Source of the DNA: Nitrospira defluvii
GTDB taxonomy: Bacteria; Nitrospirota; Nitrospiria; Nitrospirales; Nitrospiraceae
Direction: 5' to 3'
Length of the DNA: 64,000 nucleotides
Assembly: GCA_011525625.1 (NCBI GenBank)
Contig: WYAX01000012.1
Span: 852,667-916,666 of the forward strand
Part shown: one piece after another, positions 63,541-64,000 of the stretch
Layout: every line of letters begins with the position of its first letter
Numbering within the stretch: the stretch's first letter is position 1
Made by a program: the position numbers and the translations under genes
The notes under the pieces: generated by a model
Told to the model about the DNA's origin: nothing
The model's database searches: none
The model's input: the letters and a program-made list of their open reading frames with translations, nothing else

Positions 63541-64000
63541 AGGCCTGGACAATTTTTGAAACGCTCGGTGTATCAATGGTTCCCCAATTTTTTATTGCCA
63601 AAACAGGTACTTGTGCACGTTCCACTGATTCGATGGTTTCGAGGGGTATAGGTGGGTTTTGAAAATTTTTAGCACAAATTTAGCACAGCGTGCGAATCGA
63701 ATTCTCAGACCATTAGTGCTCAAGTGGCTTTCATCTCGTTGTCCAATGCTCTGTGCAAACTGAGCCACTGAGGCAAATGGACCAGCCTCCCCCCTCCTTC
63801 TTGCCAAATGTAATTTTCGGCACACTCACAGACCGTTCTTTCTGCTCAAGACCGTCAATTAGCACACAAAACTTGGCATCTGGCTTTGGAGTGATGATGT
63901 TGAACGCAATCCCAAAGCACATCTCGCCGATCACGAAAAAAGTGGCGTGCTCGCTTTTGTGAAATTCAGGATCAAAAATTCCGGAGCAAAACCTCGTAGG
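63541..64000. other. Probable start of an integrated island (foreign-looking, no clear gene)
   Basis: The sequence is visibly more AT-rich than the rest of the window. It holds short open frames with no recognisable product. TTTAGCACA occurs at 63668-63676 and 63679-63687 (11 bases apart), with related ATTAGCACA at 63858-63866, as expected for integrase arm-type sites. Island genes would lie further right. Confidence 0.5.

Noticed and set aside
63748..63765. A D-arm-like sequence (GCTC...GAGC on the minus strand) resembling a tRNA
   Set aside because: The acceptor and T arms do not pair, so this is at best a decayed tRNA-like trace and may be chance.

Overview
The window is a GC-rich, densely coded bacterial chromosome segment. 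Its gene content fits the phylum Nitrospirota, most likely a Nitrospira-type nitrite oxidiser. That assignment is my inference from remembered gene neighbourhoods (two-subunit pyruvate carboxylase, hemE-hemH-hemY, rpoS-like/apt/dksA/queC, many two-component systems, small iron-sulfur proteins). No nitrite oxidoreductase, ammonia monooxygenase or rRNA gene lies in the window to prove it. Almost everything looks like core or lineage-core genome; only the last ~500 bases look foreign.

Layout. 1-10.1 kb, mostly minus strand: TenA, soluble transhydrogenase, an exported thiol peroxidase lipoprotein, an alpha/beta hydrolase lipoprotein, both pyruvate carboxylase subunits, a TIG-domain secreted protein, a PstS-like binding protein and an FmdB zinc ribbon. 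10-13 kb: small proteins, a DMT exporter and a fatty acid desaturase. 13.3-17.3 kb: the heme cluster hemE-hemH-hemY. 17.5-19.6 kb: mazG and DUF1844. 19.8-23.5 kb: an NtrY/NtrX-type pair. 23.7-25.7 kb: purM-purN and tRNA-Ala. 26-29 kb: sparse surface-related genes with long gaps. 29.2-35.2 kb: a signalling island with an OmpR-type pair, then a hybrid kinase, an Hpt protein, a diguanylate cyclase response regulator and another response regulator. 35-42.6 kb: YqeY, an MFS transporter, exported glutathione peroxidase, HtpX, a cupredoxin and squalene/phytoene synthase. 42.7-44.2 kb: a compact four-gene iron-sulfur cassette. 44.4-49.2 kb: alanine dehydrogenase, tRNA-Pro, acylphosphatase, an RpoS-like sigma factor, apt, DksA-like and queC. 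49.2-55.1 kb: an envelope cytochrome c, an SPFH lipoprotein, DUF72 and malQ. 55.3-58.5 kb: a second sigma-54 two-component pair. 58.6-62.7 kb: an inactive-looking nuclease-domain protein, a lone receiver and two exported proteins. 62.9-64 kb: two very small genes, then the 3' half of a tRNA-Arg gene that marks the probable edge of an integrated island.

How the parts work together. Pyruvate carboxylase, transhydrogenase and the iron-sulfur cassette fit an autotroph that needs anaplerosis and low-potential electron carriers. Two exported peroxidases point to peroxide defence outside the cytoplasm. Sixteen or so regulatory proteins make this a signalling-heavy region.

Most notable observations: a recurring promoter layout (TTGACY, 18-bp spacer, -10 box, then ATG 6-10 nt later with no ribosome binding site) before hemE, purM, an exported protein and the cupredoxin, which predicts leaderless mRNAs; a squalene/phytoene synthase whose conserved N-terminus begins before any canonical start codon, leaving ACG as the best start; a tRNA-Arg(CCU) 3' half with exact tRNA geometry at the window's right edge; an uncharacterised iron-sulfur operon; and a nuclease-fold protein with two catalytic positions lost.
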